NCBI GenBank assembly: GCA_022827945.1
Contig: JAJEIT010000012.1
Span: 1 to 48,530 of the forward strand
DNA from: Dehalococcoidia bacterium
Lineage (GTDB): Bacteria > Chloroflexota > Dehalococcoidia > Tepidiformales > Tepidiformaceae
Direction: 5' to 3'
Length of the DNA: 48,530 nucleotides
The notes under the pieces were generated by a model. That model did no database searches. It was not told where the DNA came from and worked only from the letters and a program-made list of their open reading frames with translations. This document shows, in pieces, positions 1-7,322 of the stretch (position 1 is the first letter of the stretch; each line of letters begins with the position of its first letter). Both the position numbers and the translations under genes were made by a program.

Positions 1-169
1 AGGCGACGAGCGCGGCGGCGATCTCGTTCTTCCCCGACTGCCTCGGCATCAGCACGGTCAGGGGCGCGGTGGGGCGGTCGGTGACGGTCCGCAGGAGCCC
101 GCGCAGGACGCGCGCCTGGTACGCGCGCAGGGCGGGGCGGCGGGGAAGGGGGAGGAGCGGGTCGGGCAC
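1..169 (-). CDS. Phage terminase large subunit, N-terminal part (runs off the left edge)
   Basis: The minus strand encodes an open frame reading off position 1. Its last visible residues include MPRQSGKNE, a Walker A P-loop of the type found in phage terminase large subunits (P-R-Q-S/N-G-K-N), preceded by LRAYQARVLRGLL, which resembles the YQ-containing segment before the ATPase core. I place the start at a GTG ending at 169. The frame stays open to 286 but the upstream part is Pro-rich and unconvincing. Terminase large subunits drive ATP-dependent DNA packaging into phage heads. The gene faces away from the capsid gene at 289, so the two starts are about 120 bp apart. Only about 56 residues are visible, so the nuclease domain and intactness cannot be judged. 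Confidence 0.72.
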   Translation of the reverse strand, partial: MPDPLLPLPRRPALRAYQARVLRGLLRTVTDRPTAPLTVLMPRQSGKNEIAAALVA

Positions 170-288
170 GAGGGGAGGGTCACGCGGGAGGGGCGGAAGC
201 GCGGAGGGGTGGGTGACAGGGCGGGGTGGGAGGTGGACGCGGCCGGGCGGAAGGTGGCCGCCAACACGAACACCTGGAGGTGCGATTC

Positions 289-1176
289 ATGGCGCTGACG
301 CTCACCGACGCGGCGAAGCTCAGCAACGACACCCTGCTCGCCGGGGTCATCGAGACGATGGCCGAGGAGAGCCCCATCCTGCAGCGGCTGCCCTTCATCG
401 AGATCACGGGCAACGGCCTCACCTACAACCGCGAGGACTCAGCCCCCGCGGCCGACTTCTACGCCGTGGGCGACGACTGGGACGAGGACGCGCCCACGTT
501 CACCCAGCAGACGGCTTCCCTCAAGATCCTCGGGGGCGACGCCGACATCGATAACTTCCTCAAGGAGACGCGCTCCAACGTCCAGGACCTCGAGGCGGCC
601 GTGCTCCAGCTGAAGGCGCGGGCCGTGCAGGCGCTCTTCGACAAGACCTTCGTGACCGGCAACGCCACCACCGATACGGAGAGCTTCGACGGCATCGACC
701 GGCTCTGCGCGAACGACCAGGCGGTGAGCATGGGCAACAACGGGGCGACGCTGACGCTGGCGAAGCTCGACGAGCTGATCGACAGGGTGCGCCCGGGGAA
801 GCCGCACATGCTGCTGATGAGCCGCCGCTCGCGTCGCAAGCTGAACGAGCTGGCGCGCGACGCGGGGACGTTCCTGGAGGCGGGTCGCGACGAGTTCGGG
901 GGGATGGTGCAGTACTACGACGGCATCCCCATCGGCATCAACGACTACATCAGCGACGCGCAGACGGCGGGCACGAGCCGCGACGCCTCGACGGTGTACG
1001 CGATGCAGTTCGGCGAGGGCGCGCTGGCGGGCCTCTCCGCCCCGAGCGGCCTCTCCGTCGACCGCGTGGGCGCGCTGGAGACGAAGGACGCGACGCGCCT
1101 GCGGGTCAAGTGGTACGCGGGTCTCGCGCTCTTCAACACCCTCGCCCTGGCCCGTCTGACGGGCGTCCGCCCCTAG
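289..1176 (+). CDS. Phage major capsid protein (HK97-type fold likely)
   Basis: This 295-residue protein begins MALTLTDAAKLSNDTLL and continues with a GVIETMAEESPILQRLPF segment, the N-terminus I associate with a family of phage major capsid proteins found in bacterial genomes. The start is ATG 289 rather than an upstream codon, because GGAGGTG at 276-282 gives an ideal ribosome site. The frame is intact, with the central and C-terminal region (VRPGKPHMLLMSRRSRRKL, then a receptor-loop-like stretch and LRVKWYAGLALFN) typical of HK97-like capsid subunits. It is followed at once by a strong terminator and by host genes, with no protease, scaffold or tail gene. It lies head-to-head with the terminase fragment. 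The family call is fairly secure; a role in a living phage is not. Confidence 0.82.
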   Translation: MALTLTDAAKLSNDTLLAGVIETMAEESPILQRLPFIEITGNGLTYNREDSAPAADFYAVGDDWDEDAPTFTQQTASLKILGGDADIDNFLKETRSNVQDLEAAVLQLKARAVQALFDKTFVTGNATTDTESFDGIDRLCANDQAVSMGNNGATLTLAKLDELIDRVRPGKPHMLLMSRRSRRKLNELARDAGTFLEAGRDEFGGMVQYYDGIPIGINDYISDAQTAGTSRDASTVYAMQFGEGALAGLSAPSGLSVDRVGALETKDATRLRVKWYAGLALFNTLALARLTGVRP

Positions 1177-1202
1177 CCCACCCCATCCGCCACCCCGTCC
1201 GG

Positions 1203-1230
1203 AGGGCGCCCCGTGAGGGGCGCCCTTTCT
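1203..1230 (+). terminator. Rho-independent terminator after the capsid gene
   Basis: A perfect 10-bp stem AGGGCGCCCC / GGGGCGCCCT with a four-base loop is followed by TTCT, 27 nt after the capsid stop. It isolates the capsid gene as a single-gene transcript. Confidence 0.75.
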
Positions 1231-1275
1231 GGTGCGGGTGGGGAAATTCGCTGCGTCTGCTGGTACGTTTGCGCC

Positions 1276-3444
1276 ATGGCGAATGCCTCGCACAGGGGAC
1301 CCCTGGCACTGGGCGCGTTGGTGGCCGCGATAGTCATCGGCTGCGGGGGAGACACGCCCCAGCCTTCGACCACTGCACCCACCACCCCTTCACCGCACAC
1401 CACCTCCACCGCGACATCACCCACCACCACGCCCACGGCCACAACGCCGACCACCCCTTCCCCCACTGCAATGGCCACGCCAACTTCGGCCCCTTCCCCC
1501 CAGTCGACGGCCACGCCTTCTCCCACGGCGACGTCGCCACCGTCGCCGACGCCAAGCTCAACGCAGGCACCCGTCGAGTACACGCCCCTCACGATGGGAG
1601 AGCCGCGACCGCTGCCGCCCGGTGCGACCCTCTACTTCCGGGACTACGACGGCTGCCACGGCCCGCAGTGGTGGCTCCGGGCGATTGCCACGGAGGCGGA
1701 GGAGCTGGTCTGGGACAACCCGTTCGCCAGGCTGCCTGCGATCAACACCGACAACTGGGGTCCGGAAAACTGGGGTCCGCAACTGGAAGGCGTGAGCGCG
1801 AGTGGGCAGACCCTGGTGGCGCAGGTATGCGAACGCGGAGCTTGCATGGCCTTTGACCGCGTGGACGAGGCCGCCCTCGAAGCGGTCTGGGGCTCCCTGG
1901 ATGGAGGCGAGACCTGGGAGAGATGGGGCGACTACCCCGAGGGGGGCGTCTGGAACGTCAGCGAAACGGATATTGCCTTCCGCGACACAGACGGCCGGGT
2001 GAAGGGGCTTCGCTCCGGGGGTGAGTGGGTGCCGCCGGAGGACCCTCCCAGTCCGTGGGTCCGGAGCAGCGTCGATGGCCGGCTCGGCGACGACGAACGC
2101 GAACCGGGACAGCTTGACCTGTTCCTCCACTACAGCGCCCAGGACGCGTTCATGGGCGCCTACTCGTGGGGAGGCGAGGGGTCGTATGAGAGCCACAGGC
2201 CCCTCTGGCTCGTCGATCACCTGCAGGGACAGCTGTTCGTCGGGTTCCTCGGATCCCAGGCATGTGGGGACGGCACGAAGACCGTCCTCGTGGACTTCAG
2301 TTCGGGGACCGTGCACACGGTTCCGGGGCTTGATTCTGGTGCTGGTCGGGGGCGTAGCCACATTCTGCACAGGGCTCTGCTCACCCAGCCGCCCACACCC
2401 TCCCCCACGCCCGCTGAACCTGTTGAGCCCGCCACCACCTTCCGTTACGACACCTACGACTTCACCGGCCCCGTCGCGACGCCGGGGAGCTACGCCTTCC
2501 TCGCGGACGCGGACGACCCGTCGAGCGTCGTCATGACCTACGAGGGCCTGCGCGGCGGGACGGTCACCGCCCTCCTCATCCACACCACCGACGCCGACGG
2601 CGTCTCGCGCGCGAATGTCTACGACGCCGTCGAGGCGGGTGACCTTTTCGAGTGGCACCAGGCGGACGATTGCTTCGTGCGGTACACGGTTACAGGGATC
2701 ATGGCCGACCCCACGGGGACGGTCCCCCGCAAGCTGCTCGCCGTGGAGTGGATGACGTACGCCTTCACCGGCTGCTCGGGAGACATCGCCCCCGATATCT
2801 CCGCCACCTTCGCGTGGGGAAGCTTGCCGGACCTCGGAGGCGTCGACCTGGCTGCCCCCGTGGTGCATGGCACGTACCAACTTGTCCCCCCGAACTGGGA
2901 GGGGAAGACCATGGCGGTGACGCGCCACGACCCTCCTGACACTTCACCCGACTTCGAAACATCAGTGGACACACTGGCTGCAGCGCGCGCCCAGGACTTC
3001 CCCTACTGGCGCGAGCCGAACGTCATGCCGGAGGGCTGGGAACTGAGCCGTGCCTGGGAAGGTGGTATGGATGCCCCGTGGTATGGCTTCTGCTCGGTGT
3101 ACGTCAACAACCCGCGTGGCATGGTTCTCGACGCCTGTGGGGCGTTCAAGAGTGTGAGGCGATTCGCCACCGAGTCACACTATTTCGTTCAGGCTGGGCT
3201 GGTAACGCGAGAGACACGAGTCATCGCAGGTAGGCCCGCGCGGATTCTCTGGAGCCCCCCTGGGCCACAGTACGTCTGGTCCATAGACATGCACATCGAC
3301 GTGGACGACCCGGAAACCGAGAGCGTGTACAGCTTTATCTATTCCGTACCCAAACGCTCGGACTCCGACGCCAATGCCATCCTGCAGGAGGCATTAGACC
3401 TTGTGAGGACGTTCTTCGAGCCGCTACCGCACCCCGCCCGATAG
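1276..3444 (+). CDS. Large lipoprotein with Thr/Pro/Ser linker, function unknown
   Basis: The 722-residue product starts at ATG 1276, with TACGTT at 1264-1269 just six bases upstream (a leaderless arrangement). The N-terminus is a lipoprotein signal ending in VIGC, so it is probably anchored on the outer face of the membrane. Residues about 30-100 are a low-complexity Thr/Pro/Ser linker. A globular region follows (about 105-365, with Trp- and Asp-rich strands suggesting beta structure), then a short second Pro-rich linker near 370-385, and two further beta-rich regions. The C-terminal part (about 570-722) contains several Cys and resembles a small ligand-binding domain, but I recognise no family. 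Its neighbours (capsid gene, lysC) give no functional hint. Confidence 0.75.
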   Translation: MANASHRGPLALGALVAAIVIGCGGDTPQPSTTAPTTPSPHTTSTATSPTTTPTATTPTTPSPTAMATPTSAPSPQSTATPSPTATSPPSPTPSSTQAPVEYTPLTMGEPRPLPPGATLYFRDYDGCHGPQWWLRAIATEAEELVWDNPFARLPAINTDNWGPENWGPQLEGVSASGQTLVAQVCERGACMAFDRVDEAALEAVWGSLDGGETWERWGDYPEGGVWNVSETDIAFRDTDGRVKGLRSGGEWVPPEDPPSPWVRSSVDGRLGDDEREPGQLDLFLHYSAQDAFMGAYSWGGEGSYESHRPLWLVDHLQGQLFVGFLGSQACGDGTKTVLVDFSSGTVHTVPGLDSGAGRGRSHILHRALLTQPPTPSPTPAEPVEPATTFRYDTYDFTGPVATPGSYAFLADADDPSSVVMTYEGLRGGTVTALLIHTTDADGVSRANVYDAVEAGDLFEWHQADDCFVRYTVTGIMADPTGTVPRKLLAVEWMTYAFTGCSGDIAPDISATFAWGSLPDLGGVDLAAPVVHGTYQLVPPNWEGKTMAVTRHDPPDTSPDFETSVDTLAAARAQDFPYWREPNVMPEGWELSRAWEGGMDAPWYGFCSVYVNNPRGMVLDACGAFKSVRRFATESHYFVQAGLVTRETRVIAGRPARILWSPPGPQYVWSIDMHIDVDDPETESVYSFIYSVPKRSDSDANAILQEALDLVRTFFEPLPHPAR

Positions 3445-3477
3445 CGCGTGAGGGTGCGCTGGCGCATCCTCTGATCC

Positions 3478-4701
3478 ATGCGGGTCGTGCAGAAGTTCGG
3501 GGGGACGTCCGTGGCGGATGCGGAGCGCATCCGGCACGTGGCGGGGCAGGTCGCGCGGCGCGTGGGCGCCGGCGACGAGGTAGTCGTGGTCGTGTCGGCC
3601 ATGGGGAACCGCACGGACGAGCTCATCGACCTCGCCCTCGAGGTCTCGCCCGACCCGGACCCGCGCGAGCTCGACCAGCTGCTCGCGACGGGCGAGCACA
3701 TGTCGGCGGCGCTGCTGGCGATGGCCCTGCACGCGATGGAACAGGAAGCGGTCGGGCTCACGGGGAGCCAGGCGGGCATCTACTCGCGCGCGTCCCACGG
3801 CTCGGGCCGCATCCAGCGCATCGACGCCGACCGCATCGAGGACGAGCTGCGCGCCGGACGCATCCCCATCGTGGCCGGCTTCCAGGGCGTCACCGAGGAG
3901 GCCGACTACGTCACGCTGGGACGCGGCGCGAGCGACCTGACGGCGGTGGCGCTGGGCGTCGCCCTGGGCGCCGACCGCTGCGAGACGTACAAGGACGTCG
4001 AGGGCGTCTACACGGCCGACCCCCGTATCGTCCCCAGCGCCCGCCGCCTGGCGGACGTTCACTACGAAGAGATGCTGGAGATGGCCACGCAGGGCTCGCA
4101 GGTGATGCACAACCGCGCCGTCGAGCTGGCGGCGGTGAACGAGCTGCCCATCCTGGTGGCGTCGAGCATGGTCGACGCGCCAGGCACCCTCATCCATGGA
4201 GGTCCCGAGATGGAAGAGCGCAACCGCGTCCGCGGCGTCGTGGACGACCACGACATCGCGAAGGTGACGCTGCGGCACGTGCCCGACCGGCGCGGCATCG
4301 CCGCCCAGATCTTCGAGCCGCTGGCGGCCGCCGGGGTGAGCGTCGACACGATCGTCCAGAACGCGAGCGAGCGGAACCTGACGGACCTGACGTTCACGCT
4401 CGCGCGCGAGGACCTGCGCCGGGCAGAGGGCCTGATGGACAGGATCTGCGAGTCCATCGGGGCCGACGGCTACACGGCCGACAGGAACCTCGGGAAGGTG
4501 AGCATCGTGGGCGCGGGCATCCAGACGGAGCCGGGCTACGCCGCGCGGATGTTCCGCGCGCTGGCCGACGCGGACGTGAACATCGACCTGATCACGACGA
4601 GCGAGATCCGCATCACCTGCATCGTCCACGAGGACCACATGGGGCAGGCGGTGAACGCCCTGCACGCGGCCTTCGGGCTCGAGAACCCGGACCAGGTGTA
4701 G
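3478..4701 (+). CDS. lysC: Aspartate kinase, monofunctional, with two ACT domains
   Basis: The 407-residue protein catalyses phosphorylation of L-aspartate, the first step toward lysine, threonine and methionine. The N-terminal MRVVQKFGGTSVADAERI carries the KFGGTS nucleotide motif. The amino-acid kinase core runs to about residue 250 and includes the GRGASDLTAVALG segment and the YTADPR motif. Two ACT regulatory domains follow (about 265-335 and 345-400), so feedback control by lysine or threonine is likely. The length is typical for the monofunctional form, and no homoserine dehydrogenase is fused. There is no clear Shine-Dalgarno site; a weak CATCCT lies 7 nt before the ATG. The gene stands alone, and lysA of the same pathway is at 44547. 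Confidence 0.95.
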   Translation: MRVVQKFGGTSVADAERIRHVAGQVARRVGAGDEVVVVVSAMGNRTDELIDLALEVSPDPDPRELDQLLATGEHMSAALLAMALHAMEQEAVGLTGSQAGIYSRASHGSGRIQRIDADRIEDELRAGRIPIVAGFQGVTEEADYVTLGRGASDLTAVALGVALGADRCETYKDVEGVYTADPRIVPSARRLADVHYEEMLEMATQGSQVMHNRAVELAAVNELPILVASSMVDAPGTLIHGGPEMEERNRVRGVVDDHDIAKVTLRHVPDRRGIAAQIFEPLAAAGVSVDTIVQNASERNLTDLTFTLAREDLRRAEGLMDRICESIGADGYTADRNLGKVSIVGAGIQTEPGYAARMFRALADADVNIDLITTSEIRITCIVHEDHMGQAVNALHAAFGLENPDQV

Positions 4702-4758
4702 GTCAGCAAGCCCACCTTCGAACCTTGACAGCCGGTGTAAGGTGAAGCCAGAACACCG

Positions 4759-4935
4759 TAGGGAGGTCGCACGTGTACCACGTAAAGACTCACCTCCTCC
4801 ACGGAGTACTGATCGTGCAGTTCTGAAGCCCGCCTCGCGCGGGCCGAAGCGGGAAGCCTCCAGCCCGGAACGGGTGCAGGGCGGAGGCAGTACCGCGAAG
4901 AGACCTACACAGGCCCCGGGAAACCGGGGCCTGTT
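4759..4935 (+). ncRNA. Candidate structured non-coding RNA between lysC and rpiB
   Basis: The 295-bp gap between lysC and rpiB has no credible gene but is rich in paired segments. TTGACA at 4725-4730 could be a -35 element. GGAGGT (4762) pairs with ACCTCC (about 4793), with ACGTG/CACGT nested inside. A longer stem CGGaGTACTG / CAGTACCG encloses two hairpins, GCCCGC/GCGGGC and GCCTCCaGCCC/GGGC..GGAGGC. GTAGG near 4759 can pair with CCTAC near 4905, closing the whole. The unit ends in a perfect terminator. Size (about 175 nt) and the closed rod-like outline resemble 6S RNA, but I do not see a diagnostic sequence, so identity is open. Confidence 0.38.
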
Positions 4936-4938
4936 GCT
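4910..4938 (+). terminator. Strong intrinsic terminator before rpiB
   Basis: A perfect 10-bp stem CAGGCCCCGG / CCGGGGCCTG with a GAAA loop is followed by TTGCTGT. It would end the candidate RNA (or lysC readthrough) and separate it from the rpiB promoter. Confidence 0.75.
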
Positions 4939-4962
4939 GTCCCGCGATCCTCGCGGCCACCG

Positions 4963-4990
4963 TTGGCCGTGCGGGCCCAGCCGGTAGACT
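4963..4990 (+). promoter_or_regulatory. Leaderless promoter of rpiB
   Basis: TTGGCC (4963-4968), a 16-bp spacer and TAGACT (4985-4990) form a sigma-70-like promoter. The -10 ends six bases before the ATG at 4997, so transcription should start at or next to the A of the start codon and no Shine-Dalgarno site exists. Confidence 0.6.
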
Positions 4991-4996
4991 CGCGCC

Positions 4997-5422
4997 ATGC
5001 GCATCGCCATCGCCTCCGACCACGCCGGCTACGAGTACAAGGAGGCGATCAAGGCGTTCCTCGCCGAGCGCGGCCACGAGCCGGTCGACTTCGGCACGGA
5101 CTCGGACGAGTCGTGCGACTACCCCCTCTTCATCCGCCCCGCCGCGGAGGCGGTCGGCAGCGGCGACTGCGAGCGCGGCATCGTGCTCGGGGGGTCGGGG
5201 AACGGGGAGGCGATCGTCGCGAACCGGGTGGCAGGCGTGCGCTGCGCCCTCTGCTGGAGCCGCGAGTCGGCGGAGATGGGGCGCCGCCACAACAACGCCA
5301 ACGCGATCTCGATCGGCCAGCGCATGGTCAGCCTGGAGACGGCGCTCGACATCGTCGCGACGTGGCTGGACACGCCGTTCGACGGCGGCCGGCACGCCCG
5401 CCGCATCGCGCAGATCGACTGA
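4997..5422 (+). CDS. rpiB: Ribose-5-phosphate isomerase B, Glu-type
   Basis: This 141-residue enzyme interconverts ribose-5-phosphate and ribulose-5-phosphate in the pentose phosphate pathway. The N-terminal MRIAIASDHAGYEYKEAI and the SDHAG motif are standard. The catalytic loop reads GGSGNGE rather than the CGTGxG of the Escherichia coli enzyme: the catalytic Cys is absent and Glu71 is placed to act as base, as in the mycobacterial RpiB. A second motif, HNNAN, is present. The gene has its own leaderless promoter, and its TGA stop is the first base triplet of repeat array A (5420). Confidence 0.93.
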   Translation: MRIAIASDHAGYEYKEAIKAFLAERGHEPVDFGTDSDESCDYPLFIRPAAEAVGSGDCERGIVLGGSGNGEAIVANRVAGVRCALCWSRESAEMGRRHNNANAISIGQRMVSLETALDIVATWLDTPFDGGRHARRIAQID

Positions 5423-5539
5423 GGAGAGCGCTCGCTACGCTCGCTGAGTGGAGCGCCGCGCTGACGCGCGGCTGAGGAGAGCGCTCCGCGCTGCGCGCGT
5501 TCGCTGAGCAGAGCGCGCGGCAGCCGCCGCGCTGAGTGG
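5420..5539 (+). repeat. Palindromic linker-arm repeat array A
   Basis: Conserved 12-nt linkers alternate along the array: (C)TGAGGAGAGCG at 5420 and 5472, CTGAGTGGAGCG at 5444, a variant CTGAGCAGAGCG at 5504 and a truncated CTGAGTGG at 5532. Between them are 13-20 nt arms that differ in sequence but are largely self-complementary. The first three bases of the array, TGA, are the stop codon of rpiB. It lies between rpiB and a convergent small gene. Confidence 0.8.
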
Positions 5540-5546
5540 GGGCGGG

Positions 5547-5774
5547 CTAGCGCTCGGCGAGCCGCGCCTCGATACGGTTCAACGTGGCGAGGATAGCGGT
5601 GAGGAGAACCTGATTCGCCGACTCGAAGTCATGGGTTCCAAGCGATTTCGCGTCGGCCATGCCAGCTTCACGGGCTGCCCGCTCCGCCCTGGACTGCCGG
5701 AGCCTCTCCTGGCTCTCGCGAATGAGACGCTTGATCTGCAGACGCCGATCGTCCCACTCCGGAGGTACTGGCAT
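5547..5774 (-). CDS. Small charged helical protein, unknown
   Basis: I choose the start at ATG 5774, giving 75 residues beginning MPVPPEWDDRRLQIKR. The frame is open further upstream, but that part has no gene-like character. The protein is rich in Arg, Glu and Ala with heptad-like spacing, so a coiled coil is likely; it has no membrane segment and no motif I recognise. It lies between repeat arrays A and B and points toward rpiB. The coding call rests on length and composition only. Confidence 0.45.
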   Translation of the reverse strand: MPVPPEWDDRRLQIKRLIRESQERLRQSRAERAAREAGMADAKSLGTHDFESANQVLLTAILATLNRIEARLAER

Positions 5775-5903
5775 ATCTGCAGCATACCTTGTAGTTCGCA
5801 AGCTCGGTGACATAGGGAGACTGTGAAGGCATAGGGTTCGCCGGAATGCCCTAGCTCTGCGGACCGGGTTACTACCACCCGACCACCAAGACTCGCCGTC
5901 CCA

Positions 5904-6029
5904 TGCTCTCACTCAGCGCGGCGATAGCCGCGCGCTCCACTCAGGCGGGCGTAGCCCGCCGCTCTCCTCAGCGAGGCGCCGGAGGCGCGAGCGCTCCACT
6001 CAGCCGCGCGGCAGCCCGCCGCTCTCCTA
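5904..6029 (+). repeat. Palindromic linker-arm repeat array B
   Basis: Read on the plus strand, linkers CGCTCCACTCAG and CGCTCTCCTCAG alternate (a degenerate copy opens the array at 5904). Arms such as CGCGGC/GCCGCG, GCGGGC/GCCCGC and GCGCC/GGCGC form hairpins with 3-4 nt loops. The array ends CGCTCTCCTA, in which CTA is the reverse complement of the thiolase stop codon. It is the same family as arrays A, C and D, here in opposite orientation to array A. Confidence 0.8.
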
Positions 6030-7202
6030 GTCGAGGCGCTCGAAGATGGTGGCGATGCCCTGGCCACCGCCGATGCAGAGGCTGACCAGGCCGTAGCGGC
6101 CGCCCGTTCGCTCCAGCTCGTGCATCAGCTTCACCGTCAGGATGGTGCCGGTCGCGCCCACGGGGTGGCCGAGGGCGATGGCGCCGCCGTTCGGGTTCGT
6201 CTTCTGCGGGTCGAGCGAGAGCTCGTTCGAGCAGGCGCAAGCGACGCTGGCGAAGGCCTCGTTCAGTTCGATCACGTCCATCTGGTCGAGGGACATGTCG
6301 GCCTTGTCGAGCACCTTGTGCACGGCCGGGATGGGGCCGCTGCCCATGATCGACGGGTCGACGCCCGCTTCGGCGCGGGCGATGAGCCGCATGCGGGGCT
6401 TCACGCCCAACGCATCCGCCTTGGCCGCGCTCATCACAACCGTGGCGGCGGCGCCGTCGTTGATGCCGCTGGCGTTGCCGGGGGTCACCATGCCGTCCTT
6501 CTTGAAGGCGGGGCGCAGCTTGGCGAGCTGGTCGGGCGTGCTCGCGCGGGGGAACTCGTCCGTGTCGAAGACGCGCTCTTCGCGGCGCTCGCGCACCGTG
6601 ACGGGAACGATCTGGTCCTTGAAGTAGCCCTGCTCGATAGCGTTCAGGGCGCGGCGCTGGCTCTCCGCGGAGAACTCGTCCTGGGCGGTGCGGGAGATCT
6701 CGTACTCCTCGGCGAGCTTCTCCGCGGTGATGCCCATGTGCGTGTCCTCGAAGGGGTCGCTGAGCAGCTTGACGATGCCGTCCTGGATCTCGTCGTGGCC
6801 GAGGCGGTAGCCGGAGCGCGCCTTGCGCAGGTAGAAGGGCAGGCGCGTCATGTTCTCCGCGCCGCCGGCGACGACGACGTCGGCGTCGCCCGTCTCGATG
6901 TAGCGGGCGGCGGTGTTGATGGCCTCGAGACCGCTGCCGCAGAGTCGGTTGATGTTGACGGCGGGCGTCTCGACGGGGATGCCGGCCCTGATGCCGGAGA
7001 CGCGGGAGAGGTAGGCGTCCTCGGCCACCTGGCCGACGATGCCCATGACGATCTGGTCGACCTCGCCAACGTCGACGCCGGCGCGGTTGACGGCCTCGGC
7101 GATGACGGTGGAGCCGAGCTCACTGGCGGGGGTGTTGGCGAGCGAACCGTTGAACGTGCCGATAGCGGTGCGAACGCCGCTTGCGAGGACAACATCTTCC
7201 AT
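6027..7202 (-). CDS. Acetyl-CoA acetyltransferase (thiolase)
   Basis: The 391-residue protein has the full thiolase layout. The acyl-accepting Cys88 is in NRLCGSG, His346 in GGAIALGHPVGATG and the second catalytic Cys376 in SLCIGGGQG. It would condense two acetyl-CoA or cleave 3-ketoacyl-CoA; sequence alone does not decide the direction. The start at 7202 is supported by an AAGG site about ten bases upstream. No other beta-oxidation or polyhydroxyalkanoate gene is adjacent, so the substrate range is unknown. The TAG stop abuts repeat array B. A divergent acetyltransferase gene begins 121 bp upstream. Confidence 0.93.
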   Translation of the reverse strand: MEDVVLASGVRTAIGTFNGSLANTPASELGSTVIAEAVNRAGVDVGEVDQIVMGIVGQVAEDAYLSRVSGIRAGIPVETPAVNINRLCGSGLEAINTAARYIETGDADVVVAGGAENMTRLPFYLRKARSGYRLGHDEIQDGIVKLLSDPFEDTHMGITAEKLAEEYEISRTAQDEFSAESQRRALNAIEQGYFKDQIVPVTVRERREERVFDTDEFPRASTPDQLAKLRPAFKKDGMVTPGNASGINDGAAATVVMSAAKADALGVKPRMRLIARAEAGVDPSIMGSGPIPAVHKVLDKADMSLDQMDVIELNEAFASVACACSNELSLDPQKTNPNGGAIALGHPVGATGTILTVKLMHELERTGGRYGLVSLCIGGGQGIATIFERLD

Positions 7203-7322
7203 GGCGGTACCTTCCCTGGGAGCGGCGGCGCGCGCCGCCGGAATTGTGCGCGCCATTGTAGCCCCTTCCGTCCGCCCGGAGGGCGGGCGCGCGAGAACGG
7301 CGCGGCCTCTAGGATGGGGCGC

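Noticed and set aside
1-1176. Left end as the edge of an ordinary prophage
   Set aside because: The capsid gene is followed at once by a terminator and chromosomal genes, and the other head genes lie more than 30 kb away with host genes between; an ordinary prophage edge would not explain these. What lies left of position 1 cannot be seen.
4711-4730. TTCGAA near 4717 as a tRNA T-loop
   Set aside because: No acceptor stem, D-arm or anticodon arm can be assembled on either strand.
4855-4895. SRP RNA-like CCCGGAACGGGTGCAG
   Set aside because: The tetraloop has an extra base and the conserved AGCAG/CAGG internal loop is not matched; two or more key positions differ.
4860-4905. T-box-like GGCAGTACCGCG before the rpiB region
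   Set aside because: The invariant UGGN needed to pair with tRNA NCCA is missing, rpiB is not a known T-box target, and the bases are explained by the GTACTG/CAGTAC stem.
5420-6029. CRISPR array
   Set aside because: Linkers are only 12 nt and alternate between two types; the intervening pieces are short, palindromic and of uneven length, and there are no cas genes.
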